From positions 1-64,000 of the forward strand of contig NZ_JAGGOZ010000069.1 of NCBI RefSeq assembly GCF_018614075.1: a stretch of 64,000 bases of DNA, read 5' to 3'. Made by a program: the position numbers and the translations under genes. Each line of letters begins with the position of its first letter. The first letter of the stretch is position 1. This DNA comes from Streptomyces sp. ISL-94 (GTDB lineage Bacteria; Actinomycetota; Actinomycetes; Streptomycetales; Streptomycetaceae). The notes below the pieces were generated by a model. The model saw only the letters and a program-made list of their open reading frames with translations, was not told the origin of the DNA and did not search any database. This document shows positions 16,193 through 24,973 of the stretch, piece by piece.

Positions 16193-17104
16193 GGGGATGT
16201 CATCCCGCGCGTCGAGGCCCCGGTGGTGGAGCTGCGCACCGGCGCGGAGCGTCCGATCGAGCCGCCGGCCGTGTGCCCGGGGTGCGCGGGGGAGATAGAC
16301 CGCTCCCAGGAGCGGTGGCGCTGCGCGCAGCCGGCCGACTGCGGGCGGATCGCGGCGATCCTGTACGCGGCCGGGCGCGACCAGCTCGACATCGACGGCC
16401 TGGGTGAGCGGTACGTACGGGCGCTGGTGGAGGCCGGGCAGGTCCGGGATGTGGCAGATCTGTTCACGCTGGACCACGCGCGGCTCGCCCAGGCCGCCGG
16501 GAGCGAGAAGCGGGCCGCGAAGCTGGTGGAGCGGATCGAGGCGGCGAAGGCCCTCCCGCTCTCCCGGGTGTTCTGCGCGCTCGGCATCCTGGGGACCGGG
16601 CGGGGCATGTCCCGGCGGATCGCGCGGCACTTCGGGACCATGGAGGCCGTCCGGGCCGCCGACGCGGCCGCGATGACCGCGGTGGAGCTGGTGGGCGCCA
16701 CCAAGGCGGCCGGGATCGTCGCCCAGGTGGCGGAGCTGGGGCCCGTCATCGACAAGCTCGCCGCCGCCGGGGTCAACCTGACGGAGCCGTCGGCCGCAAC
16801 TGCCGGCCCCGGCGACGGCAGCCAGAACGGGGACGGGGAGCGCGAAGGGCCGCTGGCCGGTCAGACCGTGGTGGTCACGGGACGGATGGCGGGCGCGCTG
16901 GCGGCGTACGACACCCGTGACAAGGTGCGCGAGCTGATCGAGCGGGCGGGCGGGAAGTCGGCGAGCGGCATATCCGGGCGGACCACCCTCCTGGTGGCGG
17001 GCGAGAAGGCGGGCGGCAAGGTCGCCAAGGCCGAGGAGGCCGGGATCGAGATCCTCGGCGAGGAGGCGTTCGCCGAGCGGATCGCCGCCTTCCTCACCCG
17101 CTGA
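16193..17104 (+). pseudogene. ligA: NAD-dependent DNA ligase, 3' portion
   Basis: The C-terminal ~300 residues of the split DNA ligase. The order is the end of the OB domain (GDVIPRVEAPVVELR), a zinc finger (CPGCAGEI...WRCAQPADC, four Cys), the helix-hairpin-helix domain (LDIDGLGERYVRALVEAGQV, FCALGILGTGRGMSRRIARHF) and a BRCT domain (GQTVVVTGRM, VRELIERAGGKSASGISGRT). The frame is open and undamaged to TGA at 17102-17104. GTG 16223 could initiate translation, but without the adenylation domain the product has no ligase activity. The intact state argues that the split is fairly recent. Confidence 0.9.
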
Positions 17105-17327
17105 CGCGCTGGTCGGCTCCCGCGGGGGTGACGGCCAGGACGGGCGGAGCCGGGGTGGACCACCGGTGGCCGCAGGGGTCGAAGACCAGCACCACCGGCT
17201 GTCCCGGCCGCTGGCGCCAGGAAATGCGTTCCGGCGCGCCGTAGCACACCGGACAGCAGGGCAGCGGGCTGGGCCCCGGCAGGCGGCCGGGTGCGGCCGC
17301 GAGGGGCGTGGAGTGCGGATCGCGCAT
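17094..17327 (-). CDS. Small zinc-ribbon-like protein of unknown function
   Basis: A 77-residue protein starting at ATG 17327, with GGGAG upstream. It contains CCPVCYGAPERISW and, later, FDPCGHRWS, a CxxC...CxH arrangement that suggests a small metal-binding ribbon. There is no signal peptide or helix. Its 3' end overlaps the end of ligA by 11 bp on the opposite strand. It looks like one of the lineage-specific small Streptomyces proteins; function unknown. Confidence 0.6.
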   Translation of the reverse strand: MRDPHSTPLAAAPGRLPGPSPLPCCPVCYGAPERISWRQRPGQPVVLVFDPCGHRWSTPAPPVLAVTPAGADQRVSG

Positions 17328-17470
17328 GGGGGCTCCCTGGTCGTGCCGTTGGGCTGATGGCACTGTGCCATGGACGGGCCCTTGTCCGCACGGGCGAATC
17401 ATCCAGTGTTTTGGCTGGTCAGAGGTGGGGTCGCCAGGGGGATTCCGGTCTTCTTGCGGGCACTTGGTGA

Positions 17471-18139
17471 TCAACCGCGCCTGCCGCCGGCCTCCACCAG
17501 GCCCGATTCGTACGCCGCGATGACCGCCTGGGCGCGGTCGCGGACGCCCAGCTTGCCGAAGATGCCGGTGATGTGGTTCTTGACCGTGGAGACACTGATG
17601 TCCAGGTCCAGGGCGATCTCGGTGTTGTCGAGGCCGGTGGCCAGCAGCTGCCAGATCTCCAGCTCGCGCGGGGTGAGCTCGGGCGGGACCCCGGCGGCGG
17701 CCGGCCGGGCGCGGGCGGAGGTCCGTACGTAGGTGGACAGCAGCCGGGTGAGGAGCCGGGGCGCGACGGCGGCCTCGCCACCGTGGACGATGCGGACCGC
17801 GGCGCCCAGTTCCTCCGGGGAGATGTCCTTGGGCAGGAAGCCGTAGGCGCCGGCGCGCAGGGCGGCGACGACGTACTCGTCCATGTCGAAGGTGCTGAGG
17901 GCCAGCACGCGGGTGCCGGGGAGCGTCCGGGCCAGTTCCGCGGTGGCCTGTACTCCGTCGAGGACCGGCATCCGGATGTCCATGACGACCACGTCGGGCC
18001 GCAGTTCACGGGCGAGGGCGACGGCCTGGGAGCCGTCCTCGGCCTCGCCCACCACCTCCAACTCCGGGTCGGGTGCCAGGATCAGGGCCAGGCCCCGCCG
18101 GACCAGCGGCTGGTCGTCGGCGATGAGCACGCGGATCAT
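17471..18139 (-). CDS. LuxR/NarL-family response regulator
   Basis: A 222-residue two-component response regulator. Residues 1-120 form the receiver domain with acidic pocket D8-D9, phosphoacceptor D54 (VVVMDIRMP), a switch Ser/Thr in LALSTFD and the conserved Lys in FLPKD. Residues ~155-215 form the GerE helix-turn-helix (LTPRELEIWQLLATGLDNTEIA, VSTVKNHITGIFGKL). The ATG overlaps the stop of the sensor kinase gene by 4 bp (ATGA), so the pair is translationally coupled. The nearest possible target is the divergently oriented MMPL transporter at 19598. Confidence 0.95.
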   Translation of the reverse strand: MIRVLIADDQPLVRRGLALILAPDPELEVVGEAEDGSQAVALARELRPDVVVMDIRMPVLDGVQATAELARTLPGTRVLALSTFDMDEYVVAALRAGAYGFLPKDISPEELGAAVRIVHGGEAAVAPRLLTRLLSTYVRTSARARPAAAGVPPELTPRELEIWQLLATGLDNTEIALDLDISVSTVKNHITGIFGKLGVRDRAQAVIAAYESGLVEAGGRRG

Positions 18140-19320
18140 CGGTGTCGCTCCCCTCCCTCGCCGCCCCCGGCGCCTCCCGGGACCGGGAGCCGGGCCGCCA
18201 CCCTGAATCCACCGCCGTCGACTGCGGCGGCCTCCAGGGTGCCGCCCTGCAGGGCGACGCGCTCGTGCATTCCGAGCAGACCGTACCCGGGGGCCGCCGC
18301 GGGCCGCGAAACCGGCGGCGGGGCGCCCGCGCCGTCGTCGCACACCTCGACGGCGACCTCGTCCTGTCGATACGTCAGCCGTACGTGGGCCCGGGCCCGT
18401 CCCGCGTGCTTGCGGGTGTTGGTCAGCGCCTCCTGCACGATCCGGAAGAGGGTGAGGCCCACGCTGGGCGGCAGCGGGCGGACCGGCCCGTCGACGGTGA
18501 ACTCCGTCTCCGTACCGGCCAGCCGCGACTCGTTGACGATCCGCTCCAGGTCGCCCGTGCCCGGCTGGGGCGCCGGAGGGGTCTCCTCCGCCTCCTCTCC
18601 GGCCCGTAGTACGTCGAGGAGTTGGCGCATCTCGCGCAAGGCGATGCGCCCCGACTCCTCCAGGGTGACCAGCGCCTCGCGCGCCGCCTGGGTGTCGTGC
18701 GCCAGGTTGGCCCGTGCGCCGCCGGCCATCAGCTGCATGGCGGTGATGTGGTGGGCGACGATGTCGTGCAGTTCTCGGGCGATCCGCCGGCGTTCCTCGG
18801 CGACCGCGCGCTCGGCCTGCAAGGCGTGATGGGCCGCGACCTCCCGCTGCCAGCGGTTCACGATCAGGGCCGCGCCGATGACCAGGGCCCCGGCCACCGC
18901 GTTGGCGGCGACGGACCAGGCGGAGGGCAGCAGCATGCCGCCCTGGCCCACCGAGGGCATCGGGACGGTCACGAGGAAGGCGCCCACGACCACGGCGGGA
19001 CGGCACATCCTGACCACCGAGTAGAGCGCGACGGCGAGGCCGAGCGGGAAGTGCGGTAGCACGTCCTGGAGGGCCAGATTGGGCACCACCCCCAGGGCCA
19101 GCACCGCCGCGAGCACGGCGACCGGGTGGCTGCGCCGGGCGAGCAGGCACATTGCCGCCACCACGAGGGCGCAGGCGGCCGAGAGGGTGAGCGGCATCCC
19201 CTCGGACTGGGTGCCGACCGAGAAGCCGAGCAGGTCCACCGCGGCGGCTCCGATGGCCACCAGTGCGTCATTGCGCGTCCAGCGCAGCCTGTCGGCGCTT
19301 TTACCCACGCTGTCGTCCAT
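18136..19320 (-). CDS. Sensor histidine kinase (NarL-type, HisKA_3)
   Basis: A 394-residue membrane kinase. Several hydrophobic helices in residues ~15-170 form an N-terminal sensor region. The dimerisation box RRRIARELHDIVAHHITAMQ carries the phosphorylated His, followed by an ATPase domain with FRIVQEALTNTRKHA (N box) and the G boxes VCDDGAGA and GYGLLGMHERV. The start at ATG 19320 was preferred because a GGGGAGGG tract precedes it; an in-frame ATG at 19395 would add 25 residues. It forms an operon with the response regulator. The signal is unknown, but the adjacent MMPL exporter hints at envelope stress or a lipophilic compound. Confidence 0.92.
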   Translation of the reverse strand: MDDSVGKSADRLRWTRNDALVAIGAAAVDLLGFSVGTQSEGMPLTLSAACALVVAAMCLLARRSHPVAVLAAVLALGVVPNLALQDVLPHFPLGLAVALYSVVRMCRPAVVVGAFLVTVPMPSVGQGGMLLPSAWSVAANAVAGALVIGAALIVNRWQREVAAHHALQAERAVAEERRRIARELHDIVAHHITAMQLMAGGARANLAHDTQAAREALVTLEESGRIALREMRQLLDVLRAGEEAEETPPAPQPGTGDLERIVNESRLAGTETEFTVDGPVRPLPPSVGLTLFRIVQEALTNTRKHAGRARAHVRLTYRQDEVAVEVCDDGAGAPPPVSRPAAAPGYGLLGMHERVALQGGTLEAAAVDGGGFRVAARLPVPGGAGGGEGGERHR

Positions 19321-19597
19321 CCCTGCCCGGCCCTCCCCCGCCGGCCGGCCTCCCGCCGGTGCGGGGGCGGTTCGCGCCGGTTCCTGATGATCCATTCTGA
19401 CAGCCGGGCCCTGCGGTGCCACCGCCCTGGAGGCCGGTACCCGACCAGGACCAGGGTCCTGGGTCGGGGCCGCGGTCCGGACCCTGCTCCCGGAATGCGG
19501 CTCCTCCCCTGCCCCGACGATTCGCGGGCCGGGGGCTGATGGTCTGGAGATCCGCCGGGGACTCCCGGTGTCATGTCACACAGACCGGAGGATTCAC

Positions 19598-21811
19598 GTG
19601 ATCCGCGCCCTGACCGGATTCTCGACGAGGAGTCCGTGGAAGGTGATCGCCCTGTGGACAGTGCTGGGCGTCGCACTGACCTTCCTGGGCCAGGCGCTGG
19701 TGTTCCGCGCCACGCAGAGCAGCGCCGGCGATTTCCTGCCCGCGACCTACGATTCGGCCGCCGCCCTGAAGGTCGCCGAGGAGAAGTTCGGGGCCGAGCC
19801 GGGCGCCAACCCGCTGACCGTGCTGGTGGCCAGGCCGGACGGCGCGCAGCTGGGGGCCGAGGACGAGCGGCGCATCGACGAGGAGGCCGCGAAGCTGGCC
19901 CGCCACCGGATCGCCATGCCCGAGTCCGAGGACGAGCTGCCCTTCGCCCAGGACCATTCGCAAGTCCCCCGGATCAGCCCGGCGATGACGGCTCCCGACC
20001 GGACGTTTCGTCTGCTGGCCGTGGAGCTGACCGGGAATCCCCAGGATCCGGGGATGCAGGGCACCTACCGGGCCTTCCGCGACCACGCCCGGGCCCAGTT
20101 CGCGGAGGCGGGGCTGCGGACCGGATTCACCGGCGGGCTCGCCGACAGCGTGGACAGCGCCGATGCCGGGAAGACCCGGTCCCAGGTCATCGGCATCGTG
20201 ATGCTCGCGGTGATCGTGCTGCTGCACGTGCTGGTGTTCCGCAGCCTGCTCGCCGCGCTGCTGCCGCTGCTCCTCGTCTCCATCGTCGGCGGCGCCGCGA
20301 CGGGTACGGTGGTCGGCGTCGCGATGCTGACCGGGACCGACCTCGATCCGTCCACCCCGCAGCTGATCAATGTCGTCCTCGTGGGCATCGGCATCGACTA
20401 CTTCCTCTTCCTGCTCTTCCGCTTCCGAGAGCAGTTGCGCCTGCGGCCCGAGCAGTCGGGGCGCGCCGCGGCGGCCGAGGTCGGCGGGCGCGTGGGGACG
20501 GCGGTGACCTCGGCGGCGCTGACCATCGTCGCCGCGTTCGCGACGCTCGGGGTGGCCTCCTTCGGCCAGTTCCGGGTACTCGGTCCGGCCATCGCCGTGG
20601 CCGTACTGGTGATGCTGCTCGGCAGCCTCACCCTGATGCCGGCTCTGCTCGCCGTCACCGGGCGCAGGATGTTCTGGCCCTCGCGCGGCTGGAAGCACGA
20701 TCCCCGCGGGGGCTGGGCCGCCCGGCTGGGCGAGCGCCTGGCGCGGCGGCCCCTCGCGGCCGCCCTGGTCTGCGTGGCGCTCCTGGGCGCCCTGGCCGCG
20801 GGAGTCGCCGGGATGCGGATGGACTACGGGTCCGGCGGCGCGGGTGGCGAGCGCACGGCCGCCGCGGCCACCGCGGCCGAGATCTCGCGTGCGCTGCCCG
20901 CCGGGGTGTCGGACCCGATCAGCGTCTACGTCACCGCGTCGGACGGCGTACCGCTGACGGCCGAGCGGGTCGGTGCCCTGTCCGGGGCGCTGGCCCGGGT
21001 GGACGGCGTGGGCCGGGTCGCCCCGACCGTGCTGAGCGAGGACCGGCGGGCGGCGCGGATCGACCTGTTCCCGAACGCCGGTCCGAACGGCCAGGAGGCC
21101 CGCGATCTGGCCTCCGGGCCGGTCCGGCAGGCGGTCGCCGCGCACCGGCCCGCGGGCACCGAGGCGCATGTGGGGGGAACCGCCGCGGTGTTCGCCGACA
21201 TTTCGACCGCCGTGGACAAGGACCTGCGGCTGGTGTTCCCGGTGGCGGCGGCGCTGATCGCGCTGATCCTGTTCCTGCTGCTGCGGAGCCTGCTCGCCCC
21301 GCTGATCCTGATGCTCGCGGTGGGGCTGGGGTTCGCCGCGACGCTGGGCGCCTCGACGCTCGTGTTCCAGCGGGCGCTGGACCAGCCGGGTGTGGGGTTC
21401 ACGCTGCCGCTGGTGCTGTTCCTGTTCGTCGTCGCGCTGGGCACCGACTACAACATCCTGGTGAGCGACCGGATCCGGGAGGAGATGGAGCGGCCCGGTC
21501 CGGCCCGCGCGGCGGTGGCCCGCGCCGTGCGGCACACCGCGCCGGCCGTGGCGACGGCCGGACTGGTGCTGGCCGCCTCCTTCGGGAGCCTCGCCGTCAA
21601 CCCGGCCCCGGCGACCCAGCAGATCGGCTTCGCGACGGCGCTCGGGATCGTGCTCTCGGCCTTCGTCCTGTCGATCGTCCTGGTGCCCGCCTGCGCGGCG
21701 CTTCTGGGCCGGTCCCTCTGGTGGCCGTCCAGGCCCCGGCCCGCCGCGCTCCACGACGGCCCGCCGCGGACCGGTCCGGCGGAGGCACCGGACCGCGTGC
21801 TGGTGCGCTGA
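19598..21811 (+). CDS. MMPL-family RND transporter
   Basis: A 737-residue inner-membrane transporter of the MmpL/RND superfamily, which exports lipids or hydrophobic compounds using the proton gradient. It shows the two-fold repeat: TM1, a soluble loop (residues ~35-200), helices 2-6 (from VIGIVMLAVIVLLHVLVF), a hinge, TM7, a second loop (~420-530) and helices 8-12. The GIGIDYFLFLLFRFRE and ALGTDYNILVSDRIREE segments hold the conserved Asp-Tyr pairs of proton translocation. GTG 19598 is preceded by CGGAGGA. It is divergent from the two-component operon at 17471-19320 and is its likely target. A strong terminator follows the stop. Confidence 0.93.
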   Translation: MIRALTGFSTRSPWKVIALWTVLGVALTFLGQALVFRATQSSAGDFLPATYDSAAALKVAEEKFGAEPGANPLTVLVARPDGAQLGAEDERRIDEEAAKLARHRIAMPESEDELPFAQDHSQVPRISPAMTAPDRTFRLLAVELTGNPQDPGMQGTYRAFRDHARAQFAEAGLRTGFTGGLADSVDSADAGKTRSQVIGIVMLAVIVLLHVLVFRSLLAALLPLLLVSIVGGAATGTVVGVAMLTGTDLDPSTPQLINVVLVGIGIDYFLFLLFRFREQLRLRPEQSGRAAAAEVGGRVGTAVTSAALTIVAAFATLGVASFGQFRVLGPAIAVAVLVMLLGSLTLMPALLAVTGRRMFWPSRGWKHDPRGGWAARLGERLARRPLAAALVCVALLGALAAGVAGMRMDYGSGGAGGERTAAAATAAEISRALPAGVSDPISVYVTASDGVPLTAERVGALSGALARVDGVGRVAPTVLSEDRRAARIDLFPNAGPNGQEARDLASGPVRQAVAAHRPAGTEAHVGGTAAVFADISTAVDKDLRLVFPVAAALIALILFLLLRSLLAPLILMLAVGLGFAATLGASTLVFQRALDQPGVGFTLPLVLFLFVVALGTDYNILVSDRIREEMERPGPARAAVARAVRHTAPAVATAGLVLAASFGSLAVNPAPATQQIGFATALGIVLSAFVLSIVLVPACAALLGRSLWWPSRPRPAALHDGPPRTGPAEAPDRVLVR

Positions 21812-21828
21812 CGCACCGCCCGGACGTG

Positions 21829-21883
21829 CGAAGGCGCCGGCGCGCGCAGGACCGTAGGGGTCCCGCGCGCACCGGCGCCTTCG
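21829..21883 (+). terminator. Strong rho-independent-type hairpin after the MMPL gene
   Basis: A long inverted repeat begins CGAAGGCGCCGG and closes with CCGGCGCCTTCG, with further pairing inside (GGACC/GGTCC, GCGCG/CGCGC) and a 3-4 base loop around GTAG. It lies 18 bp past the MMPL stop. As usual in Streptomyces it lacks a U-run. It may also act for the convergent transporter operon. Confidence 0.8.
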
Positions 21884-21888
21884 CCGTG

Positions 21889-21940
21889 GTCGTAGCCGTG
21901 CCGTAGCCGTAGCCGTAGCCGTAGCCGTAGCCGTAGCCGT
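21889..21940. repeat. Hexanucleotide repeat (CCGTAG)n between convergent genes
   Basis: About seven tandem copies of CCGTAG fill 21899-21940, with a degenerate start, between the MMPL terminator and the stop of the OpuA permease gene. No coding role is evident. It is a simple slippage-prone microsatellite. Confidence 0.85.
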
Positions 21941-23733
21941 CAGGACAGCTTGTCGATCTCCGGGTGGTCCTTCAGCCAGGCGCGGACCGCCTGCTGCTCC
22001 TTGCCCTTGCCGGTGTCCTGGATCCTCGCCTCCAGGCTGGTGAGCTGCTCCTCGGTGAGCTTGAAGGAGCGCAGCCAGGCGGCCACCTCGGGCTCGTCGG
22101 CGGCGAAGCCCTTGCGGGCGAGGGTGTGGATCCCGTCGCCCTTGCCCCAGACGCCCTTCGGATCCTCCAGCTTGGCCAGCTCGTACGAGGAGTACGCCCA
22201 GTGCGGCGACCACAGGACGGTGACCACCGGCTCCTTCTTGTCGTAGGCGCGCTTGAGCTCGGCGAGCATGCCGGGGGTGGAGCCGTCGACGACCTGGTAC
22301 TCACCCTCCAGGCCGTACTCCTTGAGCACCTTGTCCTTCAGGATGGACATGGCCCCGGCGCTCGGCTCGATGCCGATGATCCGTCCCTTGAACTGCCCGG
22401 ACTTGCCCTTGAGGTCGGCGAGCGAGCGGACGTCCTTCACGTAGGAGGGCACGGACAGCTCCAGTGAGGTGGAGCCGTACCAGGAGCCGAGGTCCTCCAG
22501 CTTGTTGCCGTACTTCTCCCAGTACTGGGCGTGGGTGACGGGCAGCCAGGCGTCGGTCTGGAAGTCGATCTGGCCGCCGGCCAGGCCGGTGTAGAGCGCT
22601 CCGGCCTCCAACTGGCGGGCGTCGACCTTGAAGCCGCGCCGCTCCAGGAGCTCCTTCCACAGGAAGGTGGAGGCGATGCCCTCGTCCCAGGGGATGTAGC
22701 CGAGGGAGACCGTGCGGCCCTTGCCGGTGTTCGCGGCGCCCGTCGGTCCCTCCCCGGCGGGGGAGCCGCCGAAGGTGTGCAGGGCGCCCGCGACGAGGGC
22801 CAGTACGACGGCCCCGGTGACGGCGTAGGCGGGCTGGGGGCGGTGGCTCCACAGCTTGGCCGGGCCGGTGGCGGCGGACCGTGCCTTGCCGAGGGCGCGC
22901 CGGCCGAGCGGGGAGACCTGGCGGCCCAGCGCGCCGGTCATCCGGTCCAGGTACATGGCGAGGATGACGATGGAGATGCCCGCCTCGAAGCCGAGGCCGA
23001 TGTCGACGTTGCCGATGGCCCGGTAGACGGCGCCGCCGAGGCCGCCGCCGCCCACCATGCCGGCGATGACGACCATGGACAGGCCGAGCATGATGACCTG
23101 GTTGACGCCCGCCATGATGGTGGGCAGGGCCAGCGGCAGCTGGACGCGGACGAGGGTGTCGCGCGGGGTGGTGCCGAAGGCGTTCGCCGCCTCGACCAGT
23201 TCCGCGTCGACCTGGCGGATGCCGAGTTCGGTCATCCGTACGCCCGGCGGCAGCGAGAAGATGATGGTCGCGATGATGCCGGGCACCACGCCCACCCCGA
23301 AGAAGATGATGCCGGGGATGAGGTAGACCATGGCCGGCATGGTCTGCATGAAGTCCAGGACCGGCCGCAGGACGGCGCTGACCCGGTCGGAGCGCGAGGC
23401 CCAGATGCCGAGCGGGATCGCGAACACCAGGGTGACGAGGGTGGCGACGAGAACCAGGGACAGCGTGGACATGGCGTCGGCCCACAGATCGACGGAGTCG
23501 ACGAGCGCGAGGCCGGCGAAGGCGAGCAGGCCCGCGAGGAGACCGCGCAGCCACCAGGCGGCGACGGCCAGGATGCCCGCGAACAGCAGGGGTGCGGGCG
23601 CGGACAAGACCGCGTCGATGCCGTCGTAGAGGCCGGTGACGAGCGCGCTGACGGCGTCGAACAGCCAGAACAGGTGGCGCTGGAGGAAGTCGACACCGCT
23701 GTCGACCCAGGCGCCGAGGTGCAGGCGGGGCAT
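21940..23733 (-). CDS. Glycine betaine/proline ABC transporter, fused permease and substrate-binding protein
   Basis: A 597-residue fusion for compatible-solute uptake. Residues ~1-300 form an OpuA/ProW-type permease: six or more helices with the coupling segment ELVEAANAFGTTPRDTLVRVQLP (EAA loop). A transmembrane anchor near residues 305-325 leads to a periplasmic-type substrate-binding domain (residues ~345-597; SLGYIPWDEGIASTFLWKEL, GGQIDFQTDAWLPVTHAQYW, SPHWAYSSYELAKLEDP). The aromatic residues of such domains cage the quaternary ammonium. The ATG overlaps the stop of the ATPase gene (TGATG). The pair forms a complete OpuA-type importer, probably induced by osmotic stress. Confidence 0.93.
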   Translation of the reverse strand: MPRLHLGAWVDSGVDFLQRHLFWLFDAVSALVTGLYDGIDAVLSAPAPLLFAGILAVAAWWLRGLLAGLLAFAGLALVDSVDLWADAMSTLSLVLVATLVTLVFAIPLGIWASRSDRVSAVLRPVLDFMQTMPAMVYLIPGIIFFGVGVVPGIIATIIFSLPPGVRMTELGIRQVDAELVEAANAFGTTPRDTLVRVQLPLALPTIMAGVNQVIMLGLSMVVIAGMVGGGGLGGAVYRAIGNVDIGLGFEAGISIVILAMYLDRMTGALGRQVSPLGRRALGKARSAATGPAKLWSHRPQPAYAVTGAVVLALVAGALHTFGGSPAGEGPTGAANTGKGRTVSLGYIPWDEGIASTFLWKELLERRGFKVDARQLEAGALYTGLAGGQIDFQTDAWLPVTHAQYWEKYGNKLEDLGSWYGSTSLELSVPSYVKDVRSLADLKGKSGQFKGRIIGIEPSAGAMSILKDKVLKEYGLEGEYQVVDGSTPGMLAELKRAYDKKEPVVTVLWSPHWAYSSYELAKLEDPKGVWGKGDGIHTLARKGFAADEPEVAAWLRSFKLTEEQLTSLEARIQDTGKGKEQQAVRAWLKDHPEIDKLS

Positions 23734-24794
23734 CAGGCTGCCACCTCCGCGCAGGCCATGGGGGGCCGGTGTTCGTCGCCGAGGAAGGCGATGAGGCGGT
23801 CCTGCGGTATGGAGCCGATCACGGCTCCGTCCGTGTCGGTGACGGCGACCGGGTGCGGGACGCGGGCGCTGACCGCGCACAGGTCGGCGAGCGGGGTGTC
23901 GGCCTGGACGGTGGGGCAGTGGCAGGCGTCCGCGTCGAGGGAAGGCTCGTCCATGACGGCATCGGCCGTAAGCACTCGCGAACGGTCCACGTCCTGGATG
24001 AAGGAGGCGACGTAGTCGTCGGCGGGGCGGGTCAGGATGTCCTCGGCGGTGCCCTGCTGGACGATGCGGCCGTCGCGCATGACGGCGATGCCGTCGCCCA
24101 GGCGCATGGCCTCGTTGAGGTCGTGGGTGATGAAGACGATGGTCTTCTTCAGCCGCCGCTGGAGTTCGAGGAGCTGGTCCTGCATGTCGCGGCGGATCAG
24201 CGGGTCGAGGGCGCTGAAGGACTCGTCCATCAGCAGCAGGTCGGCGTCGGTGGCCAGGGCGCGGGCCAGGCCGACGCGCTGCTGCATGCCGCCTGAGAGC
24301 TCGTCCGGCCAGGACTTCTCCCAGCCGCCGAGCCCGCACAGCGCCAGGGCCTCGGCGGCCCGGCGTTCGCGCTCGGCCCGGGGGACGCCCTGGACCTCCA
24401 GTCCGTAGCCGGCATTCTCCAGGACGTCGCGGTGCGGGAACAGCGCGAAGTGCTGGAAGACCATGCTGATCTTGGTGGAGCGTACGCGGCGCAGCTCGCG
24501 GGCGCCCAGCGTGGTGAGGTCCTCGCCATCGAAGAGGATGCGCCCCGCGGTGGGTTCCAGCAGCCCGTTGAGCATGCGCAGCAGGGTGGACTTGCCGGAT
24601 CCCGACAGGCCCATCACGACGAAGATCTGGCCGGGCTCGACGCGGAAGGAGGCGTCGATGACGGCGGCCGTCGCGCCGTCCGCGCGCAGCTCCTCGCGGC
24701 CGGCGCCGCCTTCGAGCGCGCGGACCGCGGCCGCCGTGTCGTCCGGGCGTCTGCCGAAGACCTTGTAGACGTGCTCGGCCTGGAGCGTGGACAC
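23733..24794 (-). CDS. Glycine betaine/proline ABC transporter ATP-binding protein
   Basis: A 353-residue cytoplasmic ATPase of the QAT (ProV/OpuAA) family. Walker A is GLSGSGKST (~residue 65), the Q-loop is FQHFALFPH, the signature is LSGGMQQRVGLARAL, Walker B is DLLLMDES and the switch His is in FITHD. A C-terminal CBS-like region (residues ~265-345; VDRSRVLTADAVM, PHPVAVTDTDGAVIGSI) is the usual osmosensory module. GTG 24794 was chosen because GAGG lies 7 bases upstream; GTG 24800 is an alternative. It is followed immediately by the fused permease/binding-protein gene. The ~180 bp upstream presumably hold its promoter. Confidence 0.93.
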   Translation of the reverse strand: MSTLQAEHVYKVFGRRPDDTAAAVRALEGGAGREELRADGATAAVIDASFRVEPGQIFVVMGLSGSGKSTLLRMLNGLLEPTAGRILFDGEDLTTLGARELRRVRSTKISMVFQHFALFPHRDVLENAGYGLEVQGVPRAERERRAAEALALCGLGGWEKSWPDELSGGMQQRVGLARALATDADLLLMDESFSALDPLIRRDMQDQLLELQRRLKKTIVFITHDLNEAMRLGDGIAVMRDGRIVQQGTAEDILTRPADDYVASFIQDVDRSRVLTADAVMDEPSLDADACHCPTVQADTPLADLCAVSARVPHPVAVTDTDGAVIGSIPQDRLIAFLGDEHRPPMACAEVAA

Positions 24795-24973
24795 ATACAC
24801 CTCGCGGGTCGTACCGGGTACGGCACGCACCGGAACCGGCCGGCGGGCCGTGGAGCGGGACGGGATCCGCCCGCGTGCGCCGTGCCTCCGGCTCGTTTCG
24901 CCGGAGTGCATGGTTCCGCTCCAGCGGCCCCCCTGCCCGGTCTTTACCCGAGCAAACGCAAAGGTGATCTAGC

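Noticed and set aside
21889..21940. The (CCGTAG)n tract as a telomere-like or origin iteron repeat
   Set aside because: It is a simple hexamer between two gene ends, without adjacent replication genes or larger iterons.
19571..22213. An 880-codon open frame on the minus strand across the MMPL gene
   Set aside because: It is antisense to an unmistakable MMPL transporter and shows only Gly/Arg/Gln-rich sequence without motifs.
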